Origin: WHSW01 sp963742205
GTDB lineage: Bacteria; Actinomycetota; Thermoleophilia; Solirubrobacterales; 70-9
DNA: 64,000 nucleotides
Direction of reading: 5' to 3'
Assembly (NCBI GenBank): GCA_963742205.1
Contig: CAVUKZ010000009.1
Span: forward strand, 496,001 to 560,000
This document shows positions 16,452 to 25,132 of the stretch, piece after piece; the stretch's first letter is position 1, and every line of letters begins with the position of its first letter. The translations under genes and the position numbers were made by a program. The notes under the pieces are model-generated. The model searched no databases. It was not told where the DNA came from and was given only the letters and a program-made list of their open reading frames with translations.

Positions 16452-16699
16452 CCAGGTCCGGGTCCTACTCGTCGAGGACGACGAGGACGACTTCATCCTC
16501 GTCCGCGACCTCCTGGGCGAGCAGGACCGAACGCGGTGCGAGGTCGACTGGGCCAATGACCCCGCGCGGGCGCTGTCGCGGATCGGCGGCGCCCGCGCAC
16601 GACGGCTACCTGTTCGCGCAACCCCTGGACGCGGATCGAGCGGAGGACCTGCTCGCCAGCTGGGACCCGACCCGCTTCGCCGCCGCCGCGCTTAACTGA
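16438..16699 (+). pseudogene. Collapsed response regulator: REC N-terminus joined to an EAL-domain C-terminus
   Basis: The first ~48 residues are a normal receiver start (VRVLLVEDDEDDFILVRDLL … VDWANDPARALSRIGG). From about 16600, in another frame, the sequence reads HDGYLFAQPLDADRAEDLLA and ends AAAALN. The GYLFAQPL segment is the typical last helix/strand of EAL cyclic-di-GMP phosphodiesterase domains. The middle of the receiver and any GGDEF/EAL body are missing. This suggests a large internal deletion, or an assembly collapse, between two similar DGYL-coding sites plus a frame offset. It is cotranscribed with the kinase and regulator upstream. Confidence 0.6.
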
Positions 16700-16704
16700 G
16701 GTCG

Positions 16705-17040
16705 ATGAGCGAGCCGAGCGGGCGCGGGCACACGGTCACAGAGAAGGGTGGGACGCCGATCGGGCGCCGCGCGCGCCTGCCCAATGGCGCGACCGAGCCA
16801 ATCCGCGTGTTCATCAACGGCGTCGAGCAGAAGCGCGGCGTCGACTACGACCTCGAGCCCGGTGGGATCCGCTTTCGCGAGCCGATCATGAAGGAGGGCG
16901 AGATCACCGGCTGGCGCCGCTGGACGCTGTTGCTCGGCCTGATCGGGGTGTATCGCAAGCATGAGGTGGTCGACGTCGAGTACACGCTGGGCGGCCAGGC
17001 GAAGTTCGCCTCCGACATCGAGGTCCTCCCGGACCCGTAG
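16705..17040 (+). CDS. Hypothetical protein (111 aa)
   Basis: A soluble 111-residue protein with an ordered core (RVFINGVEQKRGVDYDLEPG, then IRFREPI and WRRWTLLLGLIGVY) suggesting a small beta-sandwich. No family is recognised. It starts 5 nt after the REC/EAL remnant and reads in the same direction, so it is likely the last gene of that operon. It is convergent with dut, with 8 nt between stops. Confidence 0.6.
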   Translation: MSEPSGRGHTVTEKGGTPIGRRARLPNGATEPIRVFINGVEQKRGVDYDLEPGGIRFREPIMKEGEITGWRRWTLLLGLIGVYRKHEVVDVEYTLGGQAKFASDIEVLPDP

Positions 17041-17048
17041 CCGCGACC

Positions 17049-17480
17049 TCAGCGGCCAGAGGAGCCGAAGCCGCCACCCGCGCGCTCGCTGGTCGTCAGC
17101 TCGGAGACCTCGACCGGCGTGGCGGAGGGCACGGCGACGACCACCAACTGTGCGATTCGATCGCCCGGCGTGATCTCAAACTCCGACTCGCGGTCCGTGT
17201 TGAGCAGCAGGACGCGCAGCTCGCCGCGATAGCCGGCGTCGATCAGGCCCGGTGAGTTCACCAGCGCGATCCCGTGGCGCAGCGCGAGACCCGAGCGGGG
17301 CAGCACCAGGCCGGCGTGGCCGAGAGGGATCTCGACCGCGATTCCCGTGGGGACGCTCGCCCGCGCGCCGGGCCCGAGCAGCGCCGGCTCGACCGCGCAG
17401 AGGTCGAGGCCGGCGTCGCCGTCGTGGGCGCGCGTCGGCATCCGGGCGTCGGGACGCAGACGGACGAAGCCGAGCTCCAC
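17049..17480 (-). CDS. dut: dUTP diphosphatase
   Basis: A 143-residue trimeric-type dUTPase with all five motifs: DAGLDL (1), LPRSGLAL (2), GLIDAGYRGEL (3), GDRIAQLV (4) and the Gly-rich RAGGGFGSSG at the C-terminus (5). It hydrolyses dUTP to dUMP, keeping uracil out of DNA and supplying thymidylate synthesis. The GTG at 17480 is preceded at 6 nt by TAGGCT (17487–17492), a leaderless-type start. Confidence 0.95.
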   Translation of the reverse strand: MELGFVRLRPDARMPTRAHDGDAGLDLCAVEPALLGPGARASVPTGIAVEIPLGHAGLVLPRSGLALRHGIALVNSPGLIDAGYRGELRVLLLNTDRESEFEITPGDRIAQLVVVAVPSATPVEVSELTTSERAGGGFGSSGR

Positions 17481-17489
17481 CGCGCGAGC

Positions 17490-18848
17490 CTAGGCGCCGT
17501 CGGCGCCGGAGCCGTTCGAGCTCACCGCAAAGTCCGCGAAGCGGTGCGCCAGCGCCGTCGGGATCCGGGCCGAGACCCGGACGCCGTCCGGGCGCTCTGT
17601 GCGCTCGACCGTCCCCGCGAGCTCATAGAGCTCCGAGAGCCTGCCACCCTCCTCGTAGGGCAGCAGCAGCTCGACCTCCGAGAGCGTCTCCTCGAACGCA
17701 CGCTCGATCCGCTCGCGCAGCTCGTCGATGCCCTCGCCGGTCGCCGCGGAGACCCCGATCGCCTCGCGCTCGCCGACCAGGAGCTCGCGCCGCTGCTCGG
17801 CGTCGAGCAGGTCGAGCTTGTTGAACACCAACAGCCGCGGTTGTTCGCCGGCGCCGATCTCCTCGAGCACCGAGTCCACCGCGGCGATCGATTCCCGGCG
17901 CGACTCCTCCGGCTCGGAGCCGTCGACCACGTGCAGCAGCAGGTCGGCGAGCCGGGTCTCCTCCAGGGTCGCCTTGAAGGCCTCGACCAGCTGGTGAGGC
18001 AGCTTGCGGATGAAGCCCACCGTGTCCGTCACCAGATAGCGCCGCCCGTCGTGCTCGTAGGCGCGCGTGGTCGGGTCGAGCGTGTGAAACAGCCTCTCCC
18101 CCACGCTGACCCCGGCGCCCGTGAGCGCGTTGAGGAGCGTCGACTTGCCGGCGTTGGTGTAGCCGGCGAGCGCCACGGAGGGCACGGCCGACGACTCGCG
18201 ACGGGCTCGCATCACGTCGCGGTTGCGCCCAACGCGGACGAGCCGGCGGCGCAGGGCGGAGATCCGGTCGCGGGCCAGGCGGCGGTCGGTCTCGATCTGG
18301 GACTCGCCCGGACCCCTGGTCCCGATGCCGCCGTCCATGCGGCCCGCGCCGAGGCGCTCGAGGTGGGTCCAGAGGCCCCGCATGCGCGCGAGGTTGTACT
18401 CGAGCTGGGCGAGCTCGACCTGGAGCTTGCCCTCGGCCGAGTGCGCGTGGTCGGCGAAGATGTCGAGGATGATCGCCGTGCGGTCGATGACCGGCACGTC
18501 GAGCGCCGCCTCGAGGTTGCGCTCCTGGCGCGGGGCGAGCTCGTCGTCGGCGGCGACCAGGTTGGCGCCGGAGCGCTTGATCTCCGCGCGCAACTCGTCG
18601 AGCTTGCCGCGGCCCAGGTAGCGGTCGGGGTCGGGTTCGGGCCGCACCTGGACCAGCTCGCCGGCGGTCGCGACTCCCGCCGTGCGGAGGAGCTCCTTGA
18701 GCTCGGCGAGCGGATCGGTCCCGTCGGCGGCCGGCCGGGGGGTGACGCCGATCGCGAGCGCGCGCTGGCGCGCGCGGAGGTTGCGCACCCCTGCCTCGCG
18801 ACCCGCGATCTCGGTCATCCGCGCTCCGTTTTCGGCGTCGGCATTCAC
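17490..18848 (-). CDS. hflX: GTPase HflX
   Basis: A 452-residue ribosome-associated GTPase. The N-terminal HflX domain is followed by the linker GTRGPGESQIETDRR. The G domain has G1 GYTNAGKSTLLN, the DTVGFIRKLP segment, G4 NKLD and a TGEG-type G5. Full length for the family. It binds the 50S subunit and splits stalled or hibernating ribosomes under stress. Start at the ATG at 18848; it lies just upstream of dut in the same direction with a gap of 9 nt. Confidence 0.93.
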   Translation of the reverse strand: MNADAENGARMTEIAGREAGVRNLRARQRALAIGVTPRPAADGTDPLAELKELLRTAGVATAGELVQVRPEPDPDRYLGRGKLDELRAEIKRSGANLVAADDELAPRQERNLEAALDVPVIDRTAIILDIFADHAHSAEGKLQVELAQLEYNLARMRGLWTHLERLGAGRMDGGIGTRGPGESQIETDRRLARDRISALRRRLVRVGRNRDVMRARRESSAVPSVALAGYTNAGKSTLLNALTGAGVSVGERLFHTLDPTTRAYEHDGRRYLVTDTVGFIRKLPHQLVEAFKATLEETRLADLLLHVVDGSEPEESRRESIAAVDSVLEEIGAGEQPRLLVFNKLDLLDAEQRRELLVGEREAIGVSAATGEGIDELRERIERAFEETLSEVELLLPYEEGGRLSELYELAGTVERTERPDGVRVSARIPTALAHRFADFAVSSNGSGADGA

Positions 18849-18929
18849 TCCGAAGCAGTGTAAGGGCGCGGTGGCGGGGTCGCCGGGCGTCGGTTAGGGT
18901 GGCCTCAAAGCGACTCAGGAGGGACGAGG

Positions 18930-20087
18930 ATGGCGGGACGCATCGTGGTTGGGGTGGTGTTGGTGCTGCTGGCGAGCGCCGGAGCGGCGCTTGCCGCGTC
19001 GACCAACTTCGTCGAGCCCGCGACGAGCCCGGAGCAGGTCGGCGTCGGCCCGACCAGCGTGGTCGCGACCGACCTCGACGGGGACGGGGACCGTGACCTC
19101 GCAACCGCGAACGTCAGCGGAGGCAACGTCACCGTGCTCCGCAACAACGGGCATGCCAACTTCGCCGAGCCCGCCTCCAGCCCCGAGGACGCCGGCAGCT
19201 TTCCTGACTACATCGCCAGCGCGGACATCGATGGCGACCTCGACGCGGATCTCATCGTCTCCAATCAGGAGTCCGACGACCTCACCATCCTGAGGAACAA
19301 GGGCAACGCGAACTTCGTCGAGCCCGCGACGAGCCCCGAGCCGGCCGGCGACGTCCCGGTTTCGGTCGCCCCCGCCGACCTGGACGGTGACGGCGACATC
19401 GATCTCGCGATCGCCAATGCGATCGAGAGCAACGCCCCGGACGACGTCACGATCCTCCTGAACCGCGGCACCGGCAACTTCGTCGCCGCGTCGACCAGCC
19501 CCGAGAACGCCGGCAACAAGCCGGTGTCCATCGTCGCCGCCAACCTCGATGGCGACGGCGATGTGGACCTGGCGGTCGCCAATCAGCAGGGCAACAACAT
19601 CACCGTGTTCCGCAACAACGGCTCGGCGAACTTCACCGAGGCGCCCGGGAGCCCGGAGACCGCGGGCAGCTTCCCGCAGGACATCGTCGCCGCTCGGCTG
19701 GACGGGGACACAGCGACCGATCTGGCGGTCGTCAACCAGGGCTCGAGCTCGGAAGACGTCACGATCCTCCGCAACAACGGGCTCGCGAACTTCGTCCAGC
19801 CCGCCACCAGCCCCGAGCCGGTCGGCGGGCGCCCGCTGAGCCTGACGGCGGCCGACTTCGACGGCGACTCCGACCAGGATCTCGCGACGGGGAACGACCT
19901 CGACTCGACCGTGACGATCCTGCGCAACGACGGCCTGCTCAACTTCTTCGAGCCGGCCAGCAGCCCGGAGTCCACGGGCCCGAATCCAAGGGGCATCGTG
20001 TCCGGCGACCTCGACGGCGATGGCGACCCCGATCTCGCGATCGCCAACCAGAACGGAAGCAACGTCACGGTCCTGCGCAACCGCTGA
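18930..20087 (+). CDS. Secreted VCBS/FG-GAP repeat protein, seven-bladed beta-propeller
   Basis: A 385-residue protein with an N-terminal signal peptide (about 1–22, ending ALAA) and seven consecutive ~50-residue repeats with no other domain. Each repeat runs NF.EPA.SPE..G..P followed by a Ca-binding loop such as LDGDGDRDLA and a closing VTVLRNNG strand. Seven repeats of this length make a complete closed integrin-alpha-like propeller. It is probably a secreted or surface-bound adhesion or ligand-binding protein. GGAGGGACGAGG precedes the ATG. Repeats 2 and 5 have weakened Ca loops. Confidence 0.85.
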   Translation: MAGRIVVGVVLVLLASAGAALAASTNFVEPATSPEQVGVGPTSVVATDLDGDGDRDLATANVSGGNVTVLRNNGHANFAEPASSPEDAGSFPDYIASADIDGDLDADLIVSNQESDDLTILRNKGNANFVEPATSPEPAGDVPVSVAPADLDGDGDIDLAIANAIESNAPDDVTILLNRGTGNFVAASTSPENAGNKPVSIVAANLDGDGDVDLAVANQQGNNITVFRNNGSANFTEAPGSPETAGSFPQDIVAARLDGDTATDLAVVNQGSSSEDVTILRNNGLANFVQPATSPEPVGGRPLSLTAADFDGDSDQDLATGNDLDSTVTILRNDGLLNFFEPASSPESTGPNPRGIVSGDLDGDGDPDLAIANQNGSNVTVLRNR

Positions 20088-20097
20088 GGAGTCAGGC

Positions 20098-20103
20098 TAG
20101 GCT
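20098..20103 (+). promoter_or_regulatory. -10-like element of the SDR gene
   Basis: TAGGCT lies 9 nt before the ATG at 20113, the same hexamer and spacing as upstream of the lipid-kinase operon (10319–10324). Confidence 0.4.
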
Positions 20104-20112
20104 GCCCACCCC

Positions 20113-21093
20113 ATGCAGGTCTTCCTCACCGGCGCCACCGGGTTCATCGGCGGCCACGTCGCCCGCAAGCTGCGCGAGCGCGGCGACGACGTGCGCGTGC
20201 TGGTGCGGTCGAGCGCCAAGGCCGAGCCCCTGGTGGCGCTCGGCTGCGAGCCGGTGATCGGCGACCTGTCGGACACCGTGGCGATCGCCACCGGGCTCGA
20301 GGGCTGCGACGCGGTGATCCACGGGGCTGCCATCTACGAGGTCGGGATCCCGGAGTCCGAGCACCGGGCGATGTACGAGTCGAACGTGCTCGGCACCGAG
20401 AACGTGCTCCGCGCGGCGCTCGAGGCCAAGACGCCCAAGGTCGTCTACGTCTCGACGATCGGCGCCTACGGCAACACCCACGGCGAGGTCGTCGACGAGA
20501 CCTACGAGCATCCCGGCAAGGAGTTCACGTCCTACTACGAGCAAACCAAGTACGAGGCGCACCGCGTCGCGCAGCGGATGATCGCCGAGGAGGACCTGCC
20601 CTGCGTGATCGTGCAGCCCGGCGGCGTCTACGGTCCCGACGACCACTCGGCGATCGGCAAGACGATCTCCGACTTCGTCGCCGGGCGCCTGCCGTTGCTC
20701 CCGTTTCCGGACCTGGGCATGAACATGGTCCACGTCGACGACGTCGCCGACGGCATCCTGCTGGCGCTGGACAAGGGCGTCGCGGGCCAGGCCTACAACC
20801 TCGGTGGCCAGATCACGACGATGCGCGAGATGATCGGCACCGTCGCCGAGGTCAGCGGCCGCAAGCCGCCGCGGGGGGCTATGCCCACCGGGATGCTCAA
20901 GATCCTGACGCCGGTGGGCCCGCTGGTCGGCAAGATCATGGGCCAGGGGCCGAACCTGCGCGAGCTGATCTCCTCCGCCGACGGCGTCACCTTCTGGGCC
21001 AAGCACGACAAGGCGATGGCCGAACTGGGCTACTCACCCCGCGGGCTCGAGACCGGGCTGCGCGAGACGCTCGCCGCCGAGGGCAAGCTCTAG
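20113..21093 (+). CDS. NAD(P)-dependent epimerase/reductase (extended SDR)
   Basis: A 326-residue extended short-chain dehydrogenase. The Rossmann motif is at the N-terminus (FLTGATGFIGGHVARKL), the catalytic Ser region is VYVSTIGAYG, and the YxxxK pair is in SYYEQTKYEAH. Closest in pattern to dihydroflavonol-4-reductase-like and HpnA-type sugar/hopanoid-associated reductases. The substrate is not determinable. Convergent with the EamA gene. Confidence 0.85.
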   Translation: MQVFLTGATGFIGGHVARKLRERGDDVRVLVRSSAKAEPLVALGCEPVIGDLSDTVAIATGLEGCDAVIHGAAIYEVGIPESEHRAMYESNVLGTENVLRAALEAKTPKVVYVSTIGAYGNTHGEVVDETYEHPGKEFTSYYEQTKYEAHRVAQRMIAEEDLPCVIVQPGGVYGPDDHSAIGKTISDFVAGRLPLLPFPDLGMNMVHVDDVADGILLALDKGVAGQAYNLGGQITTMREMIGTVAEVSGRKPPRGAMPTGMLKILTPVGPLVGKIMGQGPNLRELISSADGVTFWAKHDKAMAELGYSPRGLETGLRETLAAEGKL

Positions 21094-21112
21094 GCAGCGC
21101 GCGGCGCGTCGC

Positions 21113-21978
21113 TCAGGCGCGCCCGGGGTCGCCGGGCGCCGGCGACGGCATCAACACCGCCGCCGCGATCACCGCGGCGAAGGCCAGTCCCCGAGCCATG
21201 CCCTCGACCGCGCCCGAGCCGATCGGGTCGCCGAAGACGATCACGCCGCCCAGGATGGCGGCGCAGTTGGAGGCGACGGACGCCGTGGCGATCACCGGGA
21301 TCGCCTCGCCGAGCTGCATCCCGCGGGCGAGGGCGAAGAAGGCGCCGATGCCGCCGACGATCGCGAGCGCCGTCCAGGGACTGGCGAACGGCGATCGCGC
21401 CGCCCGCGTCGATCGCCTCGGTGAGCGCCTTGATCGCCACGTTCGAGACCCCGATCAGAAGCCCGGAGGCGAGTCCGAGGACGACGCCGTGGCAGATCGA
21501 CCCGCGGCGCAGGATGCCGGACGCGAACAGGAGGCACCCGGCGCCGACCGTGACCGCCTCGAAGGCGGCGAGGGTGGCGATCGAATAGCCCTCGTTCTCG
21601 TGCGCGTGGGGCACCGTGAACGGCCAGGAAGGCGAGTCCGGCCGCGGCGAGGCCGAGGCCGAGCCACTCGCGGCGGTTGAGCCGGTGGCCGAAGTAGCGC
21701 TGGGCGGGGAACGCGATCAGCACCAGCCCGCCGGCGATCACCGCCTGCACCAGCGACAGCGGCGCGACGGCCATCGCGGCGACGTGCAGGACCCAGGCGA
21801 CCGCGGCGACCGCGAACCCGATGGTCCACCAGCGGGAGCGAAACAGCGCCGTGAGGCTCCGCAGCGGGCTCCTGAGGCGAATCTCCGGCGACTCGCAGGC
21901 CCCCCGGTGCTTGAACAGCATCGAGAGGTTCGCCATCGCGGCGCATGCGAGCGCCAGCCCTATGCCAAGTGTTGTCAT
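21113..21978 (-). CDS. EamA/DMT-family small-molecule transporter (two frame shifts as read)
   Basis: The protein opens MTTLGIGLALACAAMANLS and has about nine to ten predicted membrane helices. Continuity needs two corrections, each removing one extra base: near 21618 (LAFLAV to TVPHAHENEG) and near 21384 (AIAVR to SPWTALAIVGGIGAFFALAR). Joined it is 287 aa and ends at the stop at 21113–21115. The layout is that of drug/metabolite exporters of the EamA superfamily. Both breaks rejoin perfectly, so assembly errors are likelier than a pseudogene. Confidence 0.7.
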
Positions 21979-22129
21979 CAGCTACAGAATCGGTGAGTGG
22001 AGGGAGCGGCTTGAATCTCCCCCCTTGGCCCCTAATCCAAACTTCGAGCCGTCCCCTTGTGAGTAATTGCTAACACACTCGAGGCCAGAAGGTTTCATAA
22101 CCCCGCCGCCGGCTCGTGACGATCGCTAC

Positions 22130-23299
22130 TCAGGTCAGGTGCTCGCGCAGCCTCTCGACGGCCTCGCTGAGGCGCTCGTCGGGGGTCGTGAGCGAGATCC
22201 GAAAGAAGCCCTCGCCGCTCGGCCCGTACATCGATCCGGGTGAGACCACCACCGCCGCCTCCTCGAGCACGAGCTCGGCGAACGAGGTCGACGTGTGGCC
22301 CTCCGGGACGGGCGCCCAGACGTAGATCGTGCCCTTCGGTGCCTCGACCTCGACCCCGATCTCGCGCAGCGCCCCGACCACCAGGTCGCGCCGGCGGGCG
22401 TAGACCTCGTTCATCTCCGCCAGCGCCCCGGACGGGCCGTCGAGCGCCGCGACGCCGGCCAGCTGCACCGCCTCGTACAGGCCCGAGTCGATGTTCGTCT
22501 TCAGCCGCCAGTAGCTGTTCACGGCCTCGGCGTTGCCCAGGATCGCCGCGCAGCGCCACCCGGTCATGTTGTAGCCCTTGGAGAGCGAGAAGACCTCGAC
22601 GCCGACCTCCTTCGCGCCGGGCGTGGCGAGGAAGCTCGGCGCGACGTAGCCGTCGTAGGTCGTCTCCGAGTAGGCGTTGTCGTGGACCACGAGGATCTCG
22701 TGCTCGCGGGCGAGCTCGACCACGCGCTCGAACAGCCCGTCGGGGACGACCGCGCCCGTCGGGTTGTTCGGGTAGTTGAGGAAGATCAAGCGGGCGCGCC
22801 GCAGGTGCTCGGCGTCGATCGCGTCGAGATCCGGCGCGAAGCCGAGCTCCGGCACGAGGGGCAGCACGACCGCCTCGGCACCGGCGAGCAGGGGCCCGCC
22901 GGTGTAGACCGGGTAGCCGGGGTCCGACGCCAGCGCCACGTCGCCCGGGTCCAGGAAGGCGAAGCTCAGGTTGTAGATGCACTCCTTGGCGCCGATCGCC
23001 GGGATCACCTCGGTCTCCGGGTCGATCGCGACCCCGAAGCGGCGGTCGTAGAAGCGCGAGAAGGCGTCGCGGAACTCGGGCCGACCGCGGTTCGAGGGGT
23101 ACTGATGGGTCCCGGGATCGCCCACCGCCGCCTGCATCGCCTCGACGATGTGCGGGTAGGTCGGGCGGTCGGGATCGCCGATCCCGAGGCTGATCACGTC
23201 GATCCCCGCCTCCCGCTTCGCCTCCACCTTGCGCTGGAGCTCGGCGAACATGTACGGCGGGATCGCCGCCAGCCGCTGCGAGGGATCGGTGAGCGCCAT
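22130..23299 (-). CDS. dapL: LL-diaminopimelate aminotransferase
   Basis: A 389-residue fold-type I PLP enzyme. It begins ALTDPSQRLAAIPPYMFAEL and has LGIGDPDRPTYPHIVEAM, GTHQYPSNRGRPEFR and the PLP Lys in FSLSKGYNMTGWR. This pattern matches the direct LL-DAP aminotransferase branch, which converts tetrahydrodipicolinate to LL-DAP in one step. A general aspartate-like aminotransferase is the alternative. The ATG at 23299 fits the family N-terminus; TAGCCT is 10 nt upstream. dapA, dapB and dapF are also in this window, which supports lysine/DAP synthesis. Confidence 0.7.
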   Translation of the reverse strand: MALTDPSQRLAAIPPYMFAELQRKVEAKREAGIDVISLGIGDPDRPTYPHIVEAMQAAVGDPGTHQYPSNRGRPEFRDAFSRFYDRRFGVAIDPETEVIPAIGAKECIYNLSFAFLDPGDVALASDPGYPVYTGGPLLAGAEAVVLPLVPELGFAPDLDAIDAEHLRRARLIFLNYPNNPTGAVVPDGLFERVVELAREHEILVVHDNAYSETTYDGYVAPSFLATPGAKEVGVEVFSLSKGYNMTGWRCAAILGNAEAVNSYWRLKTNIDSGLYEAVQLAGVAALDGPSGALAEMNEVYARRRDLVVGALREIGVEVEAPKGTIYVWAPVPEGHTSTSFAELVLEEAAVVVSPGSMYGPSGEGFFRISLTTPDERLSEAVERLREHLT

Positions 23300-23360
23300 G
23301 GAGGCCGAGAGGCTAGCGCGGGGCCCTGTCCACACGGGCGGCGCGCTAACACTCTGTGGC

Positions 23361-25004
23361 GTGGACACGATCGAGGATCGTGAGCGAGGCCGCGAGCTCT
23401 ATGCGGCGCACGCGTGGCAGGGTGCCTATGAATCGCTCTCGTCCGCCGACCTGAAGGGTCCGTTGGAAGCGCCCGACCTCGAGCTGCTGGCGACCGCCGC
23501 CTACATGCTCGGCCGCGAGGACGAATACGTCGGCGCGCTTGAGCGTGCCTACCATCGTCTCGAGAGCTCCGGAGACGCCCAACGAGCGGCGCGCTGCGCC
23601 TTCTGGGTCGGACTGAACCTCCTGCAGCGCTCCGAGCCGGCGCGCGCCAACGGCTGGTTCGGCCGCGCCCAGCGCCTGCTCGACCGCGACGCGCTTGACT
23701 GCGCCGAGCGCGGCTACCTGCTCATCCCGACGCTCCTGCTGCAGGTCCTCGAGCGCGACGACCGCGCCGCCCACGACACGGCCGCCGCGGCCGCGGCCAT
23801 CGGCGCGCGGCACGGCGATCCGGACCTGGTCGCGCTCACCGAGCAGGAGCAGGGGCACGCGCTGATCAGGCTGGGCCGAACCGACGAGGGCCTCCGGCTG
23901 ATCGACGAGACGATGCTCGCCGTGACGACCGGGCGCCTGTCGCCGATCGTCACCGGGCTCGTCTACTGCAACACGATCGACTTCTGTCAGAGCACATACG
24001 AGCTCGGGCGAGCGCGCGAGTGGACGGACGCGCTGTCGCGTTGGTGCGAGCACCAGCCCGAGATGGTCACTCACACGGGCGCGTGCCTCGTGCACAGGGC
24101 GGAGATCATGGAGCTCGCCGGAGCGTGGGACGCGGCGTTGGAGGAGGCGCAGCGAGCGCTCGAGCGTCTCGTGGTGACAACGTCGAGCGCCCGCGACGCG
24201 GGGCGCGCCGCCTACAGGCAGGGCGAGCTGCATCGCCTGCGAGGCGAGGCCGATCGCGCCGAGGATGCCTACGCGCAGGCCAGCCGCCACGGCTGGGAGC
24301 CGCAGCCCGGTCTCGCCCTGCTGCGGCTCGCGCAGGGTCGGGGCGAGAGCGGTGCCAGCGCGATTGGCCGTCTGCTCGGCGAGACGACCGAGCGGTTCGC
24401 GCGCCTGCGGCTGCTCCCGGCGCAGGTTGAGCTCGCGCTCGCCCTCGGCGAGGTCGATGCGGCGGATGCGGCGGCTCGCGAGCTCGAGCGGATTCGCGAG
24501 AGCCAACAACAAAGCCCCGTGATCGAGGCGATCAGCGCCGGCGCCCGCGGGGCGGTCGAGCTTGCACGGGGCGAGGCCGCGGCGGCCCTGATCCCGCTCC
24601 GACGCTCGTTCGAGCTGTGGCAGGAGCTCGAGGTGCCGTACGAGGCCGCTCGCGCCCGGGTCCTCGTGGGCCTCGCCTGCCGCGGCGTCGGCGACCACGA
24701 CACCGCCGCGCTCGAGCTCGCCGCCGCGCGGGCCACGTTCGCGGACCTGGGCGCCGGACCGGATCTCGAGCGCGTCGACCGGCTCGACCCATCCCCGCAG
24801 AAGGCCGCCGGTCACGGGCTTACGGCCCGCGAGCTCGAGGTGCTGCGCCTGGTCGCCGCCGGGCAGAGCAACCGGGAGATCGCCGCGGCGCTGGTGATCA
24901 GCGAGCACACCGTCGCGCGCCACCTCCAGAACATCTACGCGAAGCTCGGCGTCTCCACGCGCACCGCGGCGAGCGCGTTCGCCTTCGAGCACGATCTCGT
25001 CTGA
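23361..25004 (+). CDS. LuxR-family transcriptional regulator with helical-repeat body
   Basis: A 547-residue protein. Residues 1–480 are Ala/Leu-rich TPR-like helices. The last 60 form a LuxR/GerE helix-turn-helix: LTARELEVLRLVAAGQSNRE, then IAAALVISEHTVARHLQNI. There is no P-loop ATPase, so it resembles the C-terminal half of MalT/LAL regulators. The GTG at 23361 is the likely start, divergent from dapL. The genes immediately downstream (triad-less hydrolase and FAD oxidase) are plausible targets. Confidence 0.8.
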   Translation: MDTIEDRERGRELYAAHAWQGAYESLSSADLKGPLEAPDLELLATAAYMLGREDEYVGALERAYHRLESSGDAQRAARCAFWVGLNLLQRSEPARANGWFGRAQRLLDRDALDCAERGYLLIPTLLLQVLERDDRAAHDTAAAAAAIGARHGDPDLVALTEQEQGHALIRLGRTDEGLRLIDETMLAVTTGRLSPIVTGLVYCNTIDFCQSTYELGRAREWTDALSRWCEHQPEMVTHTGACLVHRAEIMELAGAWDAALEEAQRALERLVVTTSSARDAGRAAYRQGELHRLRGEADRAEDAYAQASRHGWEPQPGLALLRLAQGRGESGASAIGRLLGETTERFARLRLLPAQVELALALGEVDAADAAARELERIRESQQQSPVIEAISAGARGAVELARGEAAAALIPLRRSFELWQELEVPYEAARARVLVGLACRGVGDHDTAALELAAARATFADLGAGPDLERVDRLDPSPQKAAGHGLTARELEVLRLVAAGQSNREIAAALVISEHTVARHLQNIYAKLGVSTRTAASAFAFEHDLV

Positions 25005-25014
25005 CGCGGTCACC

Positions 25015-25034
25015 GGTGGTCAGAAATGACCACC
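25015..25034 (+). terminator. Hairpin GGTGGTCA-GAAA-TGACCACC after the LuxR gene
   Basis: A perfect 8-bp stem with a GAAA tetraloop starts 11 nt after the LuxR stop codon. There is no U-run, so it could be a weak or Rho-type terminator or a palindromic operator for the downstream pair. A half-copy (TTGGTCA) follows at about 25053. Confidence 0.4.
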
Positions 25035-25132
25035 CCGGGCGGTCCGCAAGTTGGTCAATTCAGGCGATGAGGACCGGCCGCGCGGCGCCTAGGTTCGACC
25101 CGACGGCAAGTTGGCGACGAAGGGACTGCGCG

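Noticed and set aside
19000..20080. Regular ~150-nt periodicity that might be taken for a repeat array or CRISPR
   Set aside because: The repeats are in-frame codons of a VCBS beta-propeller, there are no short identical direct repeats with unique spacers, and no cas genes are present.
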